Shown here: one piece after another, positions 17,073 to 27,920 of the stretch | How the letters are laid out: every line of letters starts with the position of its first letter | Position numbering within the stretch: position 1 is the stretch's first letter | Source: Sphingosinicella microcystinivorans | GTDB taxonomy: Bacteria > Pseudomonadota > Alphaproteobacteria > Sphingomonadales > Sphingomonadaceae | NCBI RefSeq assembly: GCF_027941835.1 | Contig: NZ_CP116005.1 | Location: 3,115,501 to 3,179,500, forward strand | DNA length: 64,000 bases | Reading direction: 5' to 3' | The notes under the pieces: model-generated | The model's input: the letters and a program-made list of their open reading frames with translations, nothing else | Database searches by the model: none | Told to the model about the DNA's origin: nothing | Translations under genes and position numbers: made by a program

Positions 17073-17432
17073 CTGCTCACTCCTCCTGTTTTCAGAAAAA
17101 CCGTAGATGTCCTCGACGTTTCCTGCGGGTGGGCCCGGGCGGCCGGATACCGGCCGGGTTCTCCGCGAACACACCCTCCTGTCGTGCGTTCGTCGATGAT
17201 AAAATCCGTTTATCGAATAGCTGTCGAGCCGAAACTTGCTGTGGAGTCTAGGCAACGTGTCTTGAAATATTCGGTCTCCGGCTCGTTTGACTGCCCGAAA
17301 CGTGCTAATTGCCGACCGATTTACATCCTTCCGAGCAGGACTCGAATTTCCCCGTCGCGTTATGCGGACCTTGCGCCGACTGACTTATTCGGGTAACACA
17401 CTCTGCGATACAAACAGGCACAGTCACTGGCG
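17073..17432. other. 360-bp intergenic region without a gene
   Basis: The divergent control region between the GlsB-like gene and the RND operon. It contains a GC-rich hairpin (GGCCGG-ATA-CCGGCC, about 17149-17163), an AT-richer patch near 17197-17222 with GATAAA-ATCCG-TTTATC, and no ORF that resembles a gene. Promoters for both flanking genes must lie here, but I cannot assign -35/-10 boxes with confidence. Confidence 0.6.
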
Positions 17433-18614
17433 ATGAACATGCATCAACCCGTCGATAGCTCTTTCAGGAGCAGCGTTTCCCGGTCATGGGCATCGGCCGG
17501 GAGCGACGGCGGCCGTCGCCGCGTCCTGATCGTCGCCGCGATCCTCGTCGCCGCGGCGGTCGCGGCCTGGCTCGTCTTCGGCGGCGGCGCGGAGACGCCC
17601 GCCGAGAACCCGGAGGCCGGGCGCCCGTCGATCACCGTCATCGTGCCGGGCACCACGCAGGTCGCGGACAGCGTCAGGGCGGTGGGCAGCATCGCCGCGC
17701 GCCGCGACATGCCGGTCGGCGTGCAGGGCGAGGGCGGGGCCGTGACCGCGGTGCTCGTCGACGCCGGCGACTACGCGCAGAAAGGCCAGGTGCTGGCGCG
17801 CATCGACCGTTCGGTGCTCGAACAGCAGGTGAGCCAGTTGCAGGCGTCCGTAATCCGCGCCCGCGCCGACGCGGCGCTCGCGCAGTCGGAGCTCGACCGC
17901 GCGCAGTCGCTGGTGGCGCGCGGCTTCATTTCCAAGGCCGACATCGAGCGCCGCACCGCGACGCGCGACGGCGCCAACGCCGCCGTGAACGTGGCCGCCG
18001 CGCAGCTTCGCGAGGCGCAGGCGCGGCTCGGACGGCTCGACATCCGGGCGCCGGAGGCCGGCCTCATCCTCGAACGCAACGTCGAGCCGGGGCAGGTCGT
18101 CAGCTCGGGCAGCCCCGCCGTGTTCCGCATGGCGCAGAACGGCGCGATGGAGATGCGCGCCCTCGTCGCCGAGCAGGACCTCGCCGGTATCGAGGTCGGG
18201 CAGTCGGCGACGGTGCAGCTGATCGGTTCCGCCACCGAGTACGCCGGGCGCGTCTGGATGGTGGAGCCGGTGATCAACCCGCAGACCCGGCAGGGGCTGG
18301 TGCGCATCGCGCTTTCCGGCGACCGTTCGCTGCGCCCCGGCGGCTTCGCCTCGGGCCGGATCGAGGTCGGCACGGCCGACCGGCCGCTGCTGCCCGAATC
18401 CGCCGTGATGGGCGATGCGGAAAGCAGCTATGTGTATGTCGTGGCAGAGGACGGCACGGTCGAGCGCCGCGACGTCAAGGTCGGCACGGTCTCGTCGGCG
18501 GGCGTCGCCATTTCCGGCGGCCTCTCCGGCAAGGAGCAGGTCGTGATGTCGGCGGGCGCGTTCCTCAATCCGGGCGAGAAGGTCAGCCCGGTTCTGCACA
18601 AGCCGCAGAAATAG
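17433..18614 (+). CDS. RND efflux periplasmic adaptor subunit (HlyD/MFP family)
   Basis: Membrane-fusion protein of 393 aa linking an inner-membrane RND pump to an outer-membrane channel. It has a short cytoplasmic N-terminus, one membrane anchor (about residues 30-49), a lipoyl half (GVQGEGGAVTAVLVDAGDYAQKGQ), an alpha-hairpin coiled coil of about 75 residues, the second lipoyl half (DIRAPEAGLILERNVEPGQ) and a beta-barrel/membrane-proximal domain. It is followed 25 bases later by the pump gene. No TolC-like gene is in the cluster, so the pair probably uses one encoded elsewhere. Confidence 0.93.
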   Translation: MNMHQPVDSSFRSSVSRSWASAGSDGGRRRVLIVAAILVAAAVAAWLVFGGGAETPAENPEAGRPSITVIVPGTTQVADSVRAVGSIAARRDMPVGVQGEGGAVTAVLVDAGDYAQKGQVLARIDRSVLEQQVSQLQASVIRARADAALAQSELDRAQSLVARGFISKADIERRTATRDGANAAVNVAAAQLREAQARLGRLDIRAPEAGLILERNVEPGQVVSSGSPAVFRMAQNGAMEMRALVAEQDLAGIEVGQSATVQLIGSATEYAGRVWMVEPVINPQTRQGLVRIALSGDRSLRPGGFASGRIEVGTADRPLLPESAVMGDAESSYVYVVAEDGTVERRDVKVGTVSSAGVAISGGLSGKEQVVMSAGAFLNPGEKVSPVLHKPQK

Positions 18615-18639
18615 GCGACGGCGGGCAGGAAGCGAAACG

Positions 18640-21600
18640 ATGCGGAATATCTCGTCCTGGTCGATCCGGAACCCGGTCGCGCCGATCGTGCTGTTCGTGG
18701 CGCTGACGCTGGCGGGCATCGTCAGCTTCATCCGCATGGACATCAACAACAACCCGGACGTCAGCTTCCCGGTGGCGCAGGTGATCATCACCCAGCCGGG
18801 CGCCGCGCCTTCGGAAATGAAGACGCAGATCACGCAGATCGTGGAAGCCTCCGTGCGGAACGTCAGCGGCGTCGACGAGATCACCTCGTGGGTGACCGAG
18901 GGCGTTTCGACGACGATGGTGCAGTTCGACATCGGCACGCCGATCGACCGCGCCGTCAACGACGTGCGCGACGCGGTGCAGAAGGTGCGCGGAGACCTGC
19001 CGCAGGGCATCCTCGAACCGCAGGTGGTGCGCGAGGACATCGACGGCGTGCTCGCCTACTGGACGGTGCAGTCCGTGGACATGACGCTCGAGGAGCTGTC
19101 GTGGTTCGTCGACAACGTCGCCTCGAAGCGGATGCTCTCCGTGCCCGGCATGGCGGTCGCGAGCCGCGGCGGCGGCGTCTCCCGCGAGATCCGCGTCGAG
19201 CTCGATCCGATGAAATTGCAGGCGCAGGGCATCACCGCCGCGCAGGTCAACCAGCAGCTCCGCCAGCTCAACCTCAACGCCACCGGCGGGCGCGCCGAGA
19301 TCGCGGGCGCCGAGCAGTCGGTGCGCGTGCTCGGCAACGCCGCCGACGCGGCGGCGCTCGGCGCGACGCAGCTCAGCGTCGGCGGCCGCACGCTCAGGCT
19401 TTCCGATGTCGCGAACGTGCGCGATTCCTACGGCGAGCAGCGCGGCCTCGGCCTCATCGACGGACGGCAGGTCGTCAGCATTCGCCTTGCGAAGGCGAAG
19501 GGCTCGTCGGACGTCGCCGTCTACGACGATGCGCTCAAGGTCCTCGACCAGCTCGCGGCGGAATATCCCAAGGTGAAGATCACGCCGATGTTCACCACGG
19601 TGAAGTACACCGAGCAACAGTACGAGGCCTCGATGGCGGCGCTCATCGAAGGCGCCGTGCTCGCCGTGATCGTGGTGTTCATCTTCCTGCGCGACTGGCG
19701 GGCGATGCTGATCTCGGCCACGGCCATTCCGCTGTCGGCGATCCCGGCGTTCTGGTTCATGGACATGATGGGCTTCACGCTGAACGGCCTGTCGCTGCTC
19801 GCGCTCAGCCTCGTCGCGGGCGTGCTCGTCGACGATGCGATCGTGGAGATCGAGAACATCGTGCGCCACATGCGCATGGGCAAGACCGCCTACCAGGCCT
19901 CGATGGACGCGGCGGACGAGATCGGGCTGGCGGTGGTGGCGACCACCTCGGCGATCGCCGCCGTGTTCCTGCCGGTCGGCCTGATGGGCGGCGTCACCGG
20001 ACAGTTCTTCAAGCAGTTCGGGCTGACCGTCGTGGTCGCCGTGCTGATGAGCCTTGCCGTCGCGCGCATGATTACACCCCTGATCGCCGCCTATTTCCTG
20101 AAGGCCGAGGGCGAGCAGAACCACGGCGACGGCCCGATGATGGACCGCTACCTCGCGATGCTGCGCTGGTCGCTCGACACCGGGCGGGCCCGCGAGGTGC
20201 GCGCGCGGCAGGACTGGAAGCGCCATTTCTGGCGCCTCGCCGACCACCGCGTCTGGGTGATGGGCATCGGCGTGCTGGCGCTGCTGCTGACGGCCGTGTC
20301 GTTCGCGACGCTGCCGTTCACCTTCCAGCCGGAATCCGACCAGGACTCGACCCAGCTCAAGATCGAGATGGTGCCGGGTACGACGCTCGAACAGACGCGG
20401 GCGCTGGCCGAAAGGGCCAATGCGCTGCTGCTCAGGCAGCCGGAAACGCAGCTCAGCTACATCGACATCGAGCAGCCGGGCAGCGCGATGATCTACACGC
20501 AGCTTCGCGACAAGCGGAAGCGCACGAGCATCGAGTACCAGAAGCAGCTGGCGCCGGAACTCCAGAAGATTCCCGACGCGCGCATCACCTTCCAGTCGAT
20601 GGACGGCTGGAGCGGCGGGCGCGACGTGACGGTGATGATCGCCGGCGACGACAGCGAACTCCTGCACGACGCCGCGCTCAGGATCGTGGGCGAGATGCGC
20701 GCGCAGAAGATGTTCGTCGCGCCGCGCGTGGAGGGTGATCTGCAGCGCCCCGAGATCGTCATCTCGCCGCATTTCGACCTCGCGGCTGAACTCGGCATCA
20801 CCACGGCGGCGCTCAGCGAGACGATCCGCATCGCCACGATCGGCGACATCGACCAGAACGTCGCCAAGTTCTCGCTGACGGACAGGCAGATTCCGATCCG
20901 CGTCATGCTGCCCGTGGAATCGCGCAAGAACATCACCATGATCGAGAACCTGCCGGTGCCGACGTCGAGCGGCGGATCGGTGCCGCTGAAGGTCGTCGCC
21001 GACATCGGCTTCGGCGCGGGCCCGTCGATCCTGAGGCGCTACAACCAGCGGGACCGCATCGTCGTCGGCGCCGACCTCGCCGAAGGCTATGTGAAGGGCG
21101 AGGGCCTGAAGACGGCGCTGTCGCTGCCGGCGGTGCGCAATCTTCCGGCGGGCGTCGAGCGCATCGAGTTCGGCGAATCGAAGATGCAGAACGAGTTGGT
21201 CACGCAGTTCACGGTCGCCGTCGTTTCGGGAATCCTGCTCGTGTTCGCGGTGCTGGTGCTGCTCTACAAGCGCGTCATGCCGCCGTTCGTGAACATGGGC
21301 TCGCTGCTGCTCGCGCCGCTCGGCGGTGCGCTCGCGCTGCACCTCACCGGGCAGGTGATCTCGATGCCCGTGCTGATCGGCCTCTTGATGTTGCTCGGCA
21401 TTGTTGCGAAAAACTCGATCCTGCTCGTCGATTTCGCGATCGAGGAGATGAACAAGGGCGTGGACAAGGTGACGGCGATCATCGACGCAGGCCACAAGCG
21501 CGCGCAGCCGATCGTGATGACCACGGTGGCGATGGCCGCCGGTATGCTGCCGACAGCGCTTTCGCTGACCGGCGACGGCGCGTGGCGCGCGCCGATGGGC

Positions 21601-21774
21601 ATCACGGTGATCGGCGGCCTTCTCCTCTCGACGCTGCTGACGCTCGTGATCGTTCCGGCCGCCTTCAGCCTCGCCGACGGCGTCGAGCGCTGGCTCGGCT
21701 CGAAGTTCAGCAAGCTGCTCACCCACGACCATCCCGGCAAGCCGGCCGCGGCGCCCGCTGCCCCCGCCGAGTAG
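18640..21774 (+). CDS. RND-family efflux pump inner-membrane transporter
   Basis: Proton-driven AcrB/MexB-like transporter of 1044 aa: TM1 (IVLFVALTLAGIVSFI), a large porter domain, a TM bundle with LSLVAGVLVDDAIVEIENI (proton-relay Asp pair in TM4), a second porter domain and a final TM bundle (LLMLLGIVAKNSILLVDFAIE, with the TM10 lysine). The full-length tandem structure is intact. The hydrophilic insert around residues 490-540 is Arg-rich. Substrates (drugs, solvents or metals) cannot be inferred; the sequence looks more like the HAE1 class than heavy-metal CusA. The upstream gene is its adaptor. Confidence 0.95.
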   Translation: MRNISSWSIRNPVAPIVLFVALTLAGIVSFIRMDINNNPDVSFPVAQVIITQPGAAPSEMKTQITQIVEASVRNVSGVDEITSWVTEGVSTTMVQFDIGTPIDRAVNDVRDAVQKVRGDLPQGILEPQVVREDIDGVLAYWTVQSVDMTLEELSWFVDNVASKRMLSVPGMAVASRGGGVSREIRVELDPMKLQAQGITAAQVNQQLRQLNLNATGGRAEIAGAEQSVRVLGNAADAAALGATQLSVGGRTLRLSDVANVRDSYGEQRGLGLIDGRQVVSIRLAKAKGSSDVAVYDDALKVLDQLAAEYPKVKITPMFTTVKYTEQQYEASMAALIEGAVLAVIVVFIFLRDWRAMLISATAIPLSAIPAFWFMDMMGFTLNGLSLLALSLVAGVLVDDAIVEIENIVRHMRMGKTAYQASMDAADEIGLAVVATTSAIAAVFLPVGLMGGVTGQFFKQFGLTVVVAVLMSLAVARMITPLIAAYFLKAEGEQNHGDGPMMDRYLAMLRWSLDTGRAREVRARQDWKRHFWRLADHRVWVMGIGVLALLLTAVSFATLPFTFQPESDQDSTQLKIEMVPGTTLEQTRALAERANALLLRQPETQLSYIDIEQPGSAMIYTQLRDKRKRTSIEYQKQLAPELQKIPDARITFQSMDGWSGGRDVTVMIAGDDSELLHDAALRIVGEMRAQKMFVAPRVEGDLQRPEIVISPHFDLAAELGITTAALSETIRIATIGDIDQNVAKFSLTDRQIPIRVMLPVESRKNITMIENLPVPTSSGGSVPLKVVADIGFGAGPSILRRYNQRDRIVVGADLAEGYVKGEGLKTALSLPAVRNLPAGVERIEFGESKMQNELVTQFTVAVVSGILLVFAVLVLLYKRVMPPFVNMGSLLLAPLGGALALHLTGQVISMPVLIGLLMLLGIVAKNSILLVDFAIEEMNKGVDKVTAIIDAGHKRAQPIVMTTVAMAAGMLPTALSLTGDGAWRAPMGITVIGGLLLSTLLTLVIVPAAFSLADGVERWLGSKFSKLLTHDHPGKPAAAPAAPAE

Positions 21775-21804
21775 GACGGGGCGATCGGTCCAGCACGCAC
21801 ATGG

Positions 21805-23031
21805 GTGACGGCCGACCCGGCACGGCACATGAAGATCGTCGCCACGGGGATGCTGCTGCTGATGGCGGCGGTGTTCCTCGCCGCGCGCGCGCTCGGCGAG
21901 GCCTATGTCTGGGCGCCCTATGTCGAGGCCTTCGCCGAGGCGGCGATGGTGGGCGGGCTTGCCGACTGGTTCGCGGTGACGGCGCTGTTCCGCCACCCGC
22001 TCGGCCTGCCGATCCCGCACACGGCGATCATCCCGAAGAACAAGGACCGGCTCGGCGACAACCTCGCGGCCTTCCTCAAGACCAACTTCCTGAAGCCCGC
22101 GATCGTGGCGCGCCGGATGCGGAGCGTCGACATGGCGGGCGCGGTCGGGCGCTGGCTCGCCGCGCCGCCCGCCGAGACGCGGCTCAGCGGCAGCATCGGC
22201 AAGCTCGGCATCCAGCTTCTCGACGCGCTGGACAACGAGGCCGTGTCGGGGTGGATACGCGGCGCGATCGGCGGCAACCTGCGCCGTTTCGAGCTTGCGC
22301 CGCTGATGGGCCGCGTGCTCGACCGCGCGATCGACGAGGGGCGGCTGCAACCGCTCGTCGATTCCGGCATCACGTGGCTCGCGCGCGTACTCGACCAGAA
22401 CGAGGGGCTGATCCGCGATCTCGTCGAGGCGCGGACGATGTGGCTGCTGCGCCTCGCCTCGCTCGACGAGCGGCTGGCGAATTCGATCATCGAGGCGCTG
22501 CGGCGGCTGCTGAACGAGATGTCGGCCGATCCCGAGCACCCGCTGCGCCTGAAGGTGATGGTGGCGATGAAGGACTTCGCGTTCGACCTCCAGTTCGAAT
22601 CGGAAACGCAGGCGCGCGTCGAGAAGCTGAAGCTGGAGGTGATCAAGAACCCCGAGCTGGGCGGCTTCCTCGACGGCATCTGGACGAACGCCAAGACCTC
22701 GCTCCGCGCGTCGCTCGCCGACCCCGGGCAGGCGCTCGCGGGCCGTGTCGGCGAGGCCGCGCGCCATATCGGGCAGACCATCGAGAACGACCCCGCGCTG
22801 CGGCGCGCGCTCAACAAGTACACGCGCCGCGCCATCGTCGGCGTCGTCGCGGACTACGGCGACGAGCTTGTCCGCATCGTGTCGGATACCGTGCGGAGCT
22901 GGGACGCGGACACCGTCACCGAGCGCGTCGAGCGCGCGGTGGGCCGCGACCTCCAGTTCATCCGCATCAACGGCACGCTGGTGGGCGGCCTCGTCGGGCT
23001 CACCATCCACGCGGTGACGGAACTGCTCTAG
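21805..23031 (+). CDS. DUF445 (YjiN-like) membrane protein
   Basis: Conserved protein of about 408 aa of the DUF445 family, function unknown. It has a hydrophobic N-terminal segment (VATGMLLLMAAVFLAARAL), the family signature EAAMVGGLADWFAVTALFRHPLGLPIPHTAIIP (cited here as start and end blocks), long helical repeats, and a C-terminal TM (LVGGLVGLTIHAVTELL). GTG 21805 and ATG 21829 are both possible; neither has a strong Shine-Dalgarno, and the longer form better matches family length. It follows the RND pump by 30 bases and its stop overlaps the convergent CGNR gene by four bases. Confidence 0.88.
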   Translation: MTADPARHMKIVATGMLLLMAAVFLAARALGEAYVWAPYVEAFAEAAMVGGLADWFAVTALFRHPLGLPIPHTAIIPKNKDRLGDNLAAFLKTNFLKPAIVARRMRSVDMAGAVGRWLAAPPAETRLSGSIGKLGIQLLDALDNEAVSGWIRGAIGGNLRRFELAPLMGRVLDRAIDEGRLQPLVDSGITWLARVLDQNEGLIRDLVEARTMWLLRLASLDERLANSIIEALRRLLNEMSADPEHPLRLKVMVAMKDFAFDLQFESETQARVEKLKLEVIKNPELGGFLDGIWTNAKTSLRASLADPGQALAGRVGEAARHIGQTIENDPALRRALNKYTRRAIVGVVADYGDELVRIVSDTVRSWDADTVTERVERAVGRDLQFIRINGTLVGGLVGLTIHAVTELL

Positions 23032-23576
23032 ACTCGGGAATCCCGCTTCCGCGCGCGGAAGGCGCGGACCTTGGTGAGATTGCCGCACGCCGCGGACGAG
23101 CACCACGTCTTCGAGCGATTGCGGCTGCCGTCGAAGAACGCCCAGCGGCAGTCGTCGTTGGCGCAGAGCTTCACGCGGCGCATCTCGCCGCTTGCGAGGA
23201 CGTCGGCGAAGGAGAGCGCGGCGAACGCGGCGTGCGAGCCCACGAGGCCGGATTCGAGGCCGAGTTCGCCCGAACCCGAGTCGCGGACGTGCAGCGTCCG
23301 TTTCGCCCCGGCGAGGCAGGCGTTGATGCGGGCGAGGGCGGCGGGGTCCGCTCCCTCGCCCGCCATCGCGCTCGCGATCACGCTGCGGAGCGCCGACCGG
23401 AGCCGCTTGAGGTCTTCGATGTCCCGATCCCGAAGCATCGCGGGCCTTCCCCAACGGGCGAGCAGCCTTTCGGTCCAGGCGCGGTCGTCGAGATGATCGG
23501 TGACGCGGCCCGGCCCCTCGATATGCTCGCTGTTGATCAGCTCGAGGAAAGGAAGTCTGGAGTTTGTAACCATCAT
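23028..23576 (-). CDS. CGNR zinc-finger / ABATE-domain protein
   Basis: Probable transcription regulator of 182 aa (DUF1470). The N-terminal ABATE domain, a predicted stress-sensing fold, spans about residues 8-130. The C-terminal CGNR zinc finger is complete: CANDDCRWAFFD, then SKTWCSSAACGN, then basic residues. The family pairing of a ligand-sensing domain with a DNA-binding finger suggests a regulator, but targets are unknown. It is divergent from the FAD oxidoreductase by 65 bases and may regulate it. ATG 23573 is an alternative start three bases in. Confidence 0.87.
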   Translation of the reverse strand: MMVTNSRLPFLELINSEHIEGPGRVTDHLDDRAWTERLLARWGRPAMLRDRDIEDLKRLRSALRSVIASAMAGEGADPAALARINACLAGAKRTLHVRDSGSGELGLESGLVGSHAAFAALSFADVLASGEMRRVKLCANDDCRWAFFDGSRNRSKTWCSSAACGNLTKVRAFRARKRDSRV

Positions 23577-23641
23577 TTTCAGTTTGACTCGTTACACCGG
23601 ATCGCGGCACAGCGCCAGCCCTGACAACAGGGAGACCGCGA

Positions 23642-24850
23642 ATGGATGGACGATCGAAAGCGCCGGGGAAAGTGATCATCGTGGGGGCGGGCATAACCGG
23701 CTGCGCGATCGCCTGGCACCTCGCCCGGCTCGGGCACACGGACGTGACGGTCCTCGACCGCGGCACGCTCGGGGCGCCGCTCGGCTCGACGGGCCATGCG
23801 CCGGGGCTGCTCGGGCGCAACGCGGCGTCTCCGGTCATGGCGGCGCTCGCCGACTATACGGCGGAGTTTCTGATGCGGCTTCCGGGCGCGGTGTTCAACA
23901 AGGTCGGCAGCGTCGAGGTCGCCCGCAAGGCGGAAACGGCGGACCTGCTGGAACGCAAGGCGGCGACGGCGCGGGGATACGGGTTCGAGGCTCATGTGGT
24001 CGGCCCCGGAGAGCTTGCCGGGCTGGTGCCCTACATGGACGTCTCCGGCCTGAAACGGGGCCTGTACCTCCCGGGCGACGGCACGCTCGATGCCCGTGCG
24101 GCGCTGCGCGGTCTCCACGAGGGCGCGCGGGACGCGGGGGTGACGTTTCGGGAGAATGTCGCGGTCAGGGACGTGCTGGTTCGCGAGGGGCGGGTCGTCG
24201 GCGTCGTCACCGATGACGGGGAGATCGTCGGGGACAAGGTCGTCATCGCGGTCGGCATCTGGGGGGCGGAGCTTCTGAAACGGCACGGCATCGCCCTGCC
24301 GCTGTTCCCGGTCCAGCATCCCTATTTCACGACCGCGCCGCTGGCGGTTCTGGACGGGGCGCCCGCGCCTTCGCGGCATCCGATGGTGCGGGACCTGGAG
24401 AACGTCTTCTACCTGCGCGAGCACGGCGACCGGCTCGGCTTCGGCTGGTACAGCCACGCGCCCGCGCCGGCGGAGGTGGCAGCACTCATCGAGGCCGAAA
24501 TGGCGTTTCCGGCGCACGGCTTCCACGAGGGTCTTTCGCACGACCTCTTCCCGGTTCTCGCGGGCGCGCCGATCGAGAGAAAGTTGAACGGCATATTCTC
24601 GATGACGCCGGACGGCGGGCCGCTGCTTGGGCCGGTGCCGGGAGAGCCGCACCTGTGGGTCGCCGAGGCGGTGTGGGTCACGCACTCGGGCGGCGTCGGG
24701 CGCGCGGTCGCCGAGGCGCTGCTCGGCCTTGAGCCCACCATCGACGTCGGCGCCTTCGCGCCGGACCGCTTCGCGGCGATGCCGGAGGACGTCTGCCGCG
24801 CGCGGTCCCTGTCGCTCTACAACGACATTTACGCGTGGCCCGCGCCTTGA
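23642..24850 (+). CDS. FAD-dependent amine/amino-acid oxidoreductase (DAO family)
   Basis: Flavoprotein of 402 aa of the D-amino-acid oxidase superfamily: dinucleotide-binding VIIVGAGITGCAIAWHL at the N-terminus and GVGRAVAEALLG near the C-terminus. Residues around GSTGHAPGLLGRNAAS resemble the dimethylglycine/sarcosine dehydrogenase region where a histidine links covalently to FAD, so H52 may carry the flavin. Unlike those enzymes it lacks the C-terminal folate-binding GcvT-like domain, so a secondary-amine or amino-acid substrate is only a guess. It is divergent from the CGNR regulator. Confidence 0.85.
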   Translation: MDGRSKAPGKVIIVGAGITGCAIAWHLARLGHTDVTVLDRGTLGAPLGSTGHAPGLLGRNAASPVMAALADYTAEFLMRLPGAVFNKVGSVEVARKAETADLLERKAATARGYGFEAHVVGPGELAGLVPYMDVSGLKRGLYLPGDGTLDARAALRGLHEGARDAGVTFRENVAVRDVLVREGRVVGVVTDDGEIVGDKVVIAVGIWGAELLKRHGIALPLFPVQHPYFTTAPLAVLDGAPAPSRHPMVRDLENVFYLREHGDRLGFGWYSHAPAPAEVAALIEAEMAFPAHGFHEGLSHDLFPVLAGAPIERKLNGIFSMTPDGGPLLGPVPGEPHLWVAEAVWVTHSGGVGRAVAEALLGLEPTIDVGAFAPDRFAAMPEDVCRARSLSLYNDIYAWPAP

Positions 24851-24854
24851 GGCG

Positions 24855-26090
<1,236 letters not shown>

Positions 26091-26096
26091 TTAGAG

Positions 26097-27854
26097 TCAG
26101 TCGCTTCCGGGGGCAACCAGCCGTGCGCGAAAAAGTCCGCGCAAGGCATTTCCGAGCAGGAATCCGCCGTCGAGATCGGCGCGGGCGAGGGAAGCCTCGC
26201 GGGCGCGGCCGGTCTCGAGAAGATGGCGGCGCAGCACGCCGGGGAGCAGGCCGTCGCTCGCCGGGGGGGTCAGCAGCACGCCGTCCCGCTCGACGAACAG
26301 GTTGGTGAAGCTGCCCTCGGTGAGCCGGCCGTCGCCGCGCTCGAAGATCACCTCGTCCATGCCCGAGGCGCGGCGGGCGGCGTCGTAGAAGGCGCGGTCG
26401 CTGGTCTTGTGCGCGAGGCGGGGGTCGCCGGGCTTCACCGGCAGCGGCACGATCGCGGCGCGCGCCGGGGCGGGGACCGGCGGCATTCCGGTGCAACTGA
26501 CCGCCGCCGCGCCGCCCGGCGCCAGCACCAGCTTGATGCGCGCGGGCGTCCTCAGCGCGCCGACGGCGGCTTGCAGGAGGTTGCGGACCTCGTGCCGGTC
26601 GAAACGGAAATCGTGCCACGCGGCCGACTGCTCCAGCCGTTCGAGGTGGAGCGGCAGGTGGGCGATGCCTTCCGCGGGCGTGAAGCCCATCGTCTCGATG
26701 AGGTGGAACGGCCGCCCCGACGCGCTGACAAACGCCATCTTCTCTCCGCACTCACGCCATTCCGACGCGGCATCGCTGTCGGCGACAATGCCCGATCCAA
26801 TGCCCATTGTCGCGCTTTGGTTCCGCATCTCGATGGTGCGGATCGCGACGTTGAACTGCGCGGCGCCGGGGCCGACGGCGCCGATCGAGCCGGTGTAGAC
26901 GCCGCGCGGACGGGCCTCGACCGCGTCGATCACCTCCATCGCGCGGATTTTCGGCGCGCCGGTGACGGAACCGCAGGGGAACAGCGCGTCCAGAACGTCG
27001 AAGGCGTCGAGGCCCTCCCGGAGCCGTGCCTCGACCGTCGTCGTCATCTGGTGAACGGTGGGATAGCGCTCCACCGCGAACGCATCGCGCACGGCGACCG
27101 ACCCCGCCTCGGCGACGCGCGCGAGGTCGTTGCGGATGAGATCGGTGATCATCAGGTTCTCGGCGCGGTTCTTGGGATCGGCGGCGAGCGCGGCGGCGGT
27201 GGCGGCGTCGTCCTCGGCGAGCGGGCGGCGCGGGGCGGTGCCCTTCATCGGGCGCGTTTGCAGCACGCCGCCCGACAGCGTGAAGAACAGCTCGGGCGAG
27301 AAGGACAATATCCATTCGCGCCCCGTGAACACGACCGCGCCGTGGCCCATGCGCTGCGCGCGCCGGAGCCGGGCGTAGAGCGCCAGCGGATGGCCTTCGA
27401 TGGCGAGGCCGGTGGGGAAGGTGAGGTTGGCCTGATAGATGTCGCCGGCCTCGATCAGCGCCTTCACCTCCGCGAGCGCGGCGGCGTAGCGCGGGGCGTC
27501 GAGGTCGGGTTCGGGCGCGGATACGCGGACTTCACGTCCGGCGACCGCGCCCAGCAGCGTTTCCGGCGGCACGAATTGCGGCGCGTCGAAGACTCCGAAC
27601 CAGACGAGCGGGGTCTCGGCGCCGCGCTCCGGAATGGCGGAGAGGCGCGGCTCCAGCGCGTGCCCGGCCTCGTAGGCGAGGAAGCCCGCGACGTGGCGGC
27701 CTTCGGCGACATGCCGCCGCAGCGCCGTGAGCGCGGGGCGGACTTCATCCCGGCGCGAGGCGGTGACGATCTCGCGCGCGCCGCTGTAGAGCGTGAGCGG
27801 GTGCGTGCCGTCGCCGCGCGCGTCGTCGAGCGCCACGAACGGCGCGGTCAGCAT
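26097..27854 (-). CDS. pabBC: Fused aminodeoxychorismate synthase component I / ADC lyase
   Basis: Bifunctional p-aminobenzoate synthesis protein of 585 aa. Residues ~1-350 are the chorismate-binding PabB domain (GDIYQANLTFP, MKGTAPR, NRAENLMITDLIRNDLARVA, CGSVTGAPKIRAMEVID, YTGSIG). Residues ~370-585 are a class IV PLP fold like aminodeoxychorismate lyase PabC (LHLERLEQSAAWHDF, KTSDRAFYD, DEVIFERGDGRLTEGSFTNLFV, LLPGVLRRHLL). Together, with a PabA glutaminase elsewhere, they turn chorismate into p-aminobenzoate for folate. PabB-PabC fusions are known in several proteobacteria. The start codon ATG 27854 precedes a divergent peptidase gene by about 66 bases. Confidence 0.93.
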   Translation of the reverse strand: MLTAPFVALDDARGDGTHPLTLYSGAREIVTASRRDEVRPALTALRRHVAEGRHVAGFLAYEAGHALEPRLSAIPERGAETPLVWFGVFDAPQFVPPETLLGAVAGREVRVSAPEPDLDAPRYAAALAEVKALIEAGDIYQANLTFPTGLAIEGHPLALYARLRRAQRMGHGAVVFTGREWILSFSPELFFTLSGGVLQTRPMKGTAPRRPLAEDDAATAAALAADPKNRAENLMITDLIRNDLARVAEAGSVAVRDAFAVERYPTVHQMTTTVEARLREGLDAFDVLDALFPCGSVTGAPKIRAMEVIDAVEARPRGVYTGSIGAVGPGAAQFNVAIRTIEMRNQSATMGIGSGIVADSDAASEWRECGEKMAFVSASGRPFHLIETMGFTPAEGIAHLPLHLERLEQSAAWHDFRFDRHEVRNLLQAAVGALRTPARIKLVLAPGGAAAVSCTGMPPVPAPARAAIVPLPVKPGDPRLAHKTSDRAFYDAARRASGMDEVIFERGDGRLTEGSFTNLFVERDGVLLTPPASDGLLPGVLRRHLLETGRAREASLARADLDGGFLLGNALRGLFRARLVAPGSD

Positions 27855-27920
27855 GACGACACCCGTTGCCGGGCACCCGGCGGCATCGGTAGAGTGGGGG
27901 CAGTGAAAGAACGAAGCGTC

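Noticed and set aside
18583-23838. A 1751-codon minus-strand reading frame across the RND operon, DUF445 and CGNR genes
   Set aside because: It is antisense to several recognisable genes and its translation is Arg/His/Ala-rich with no conserved motif. Long antisense frames are expected in high-GC genomes with strong codon bias.
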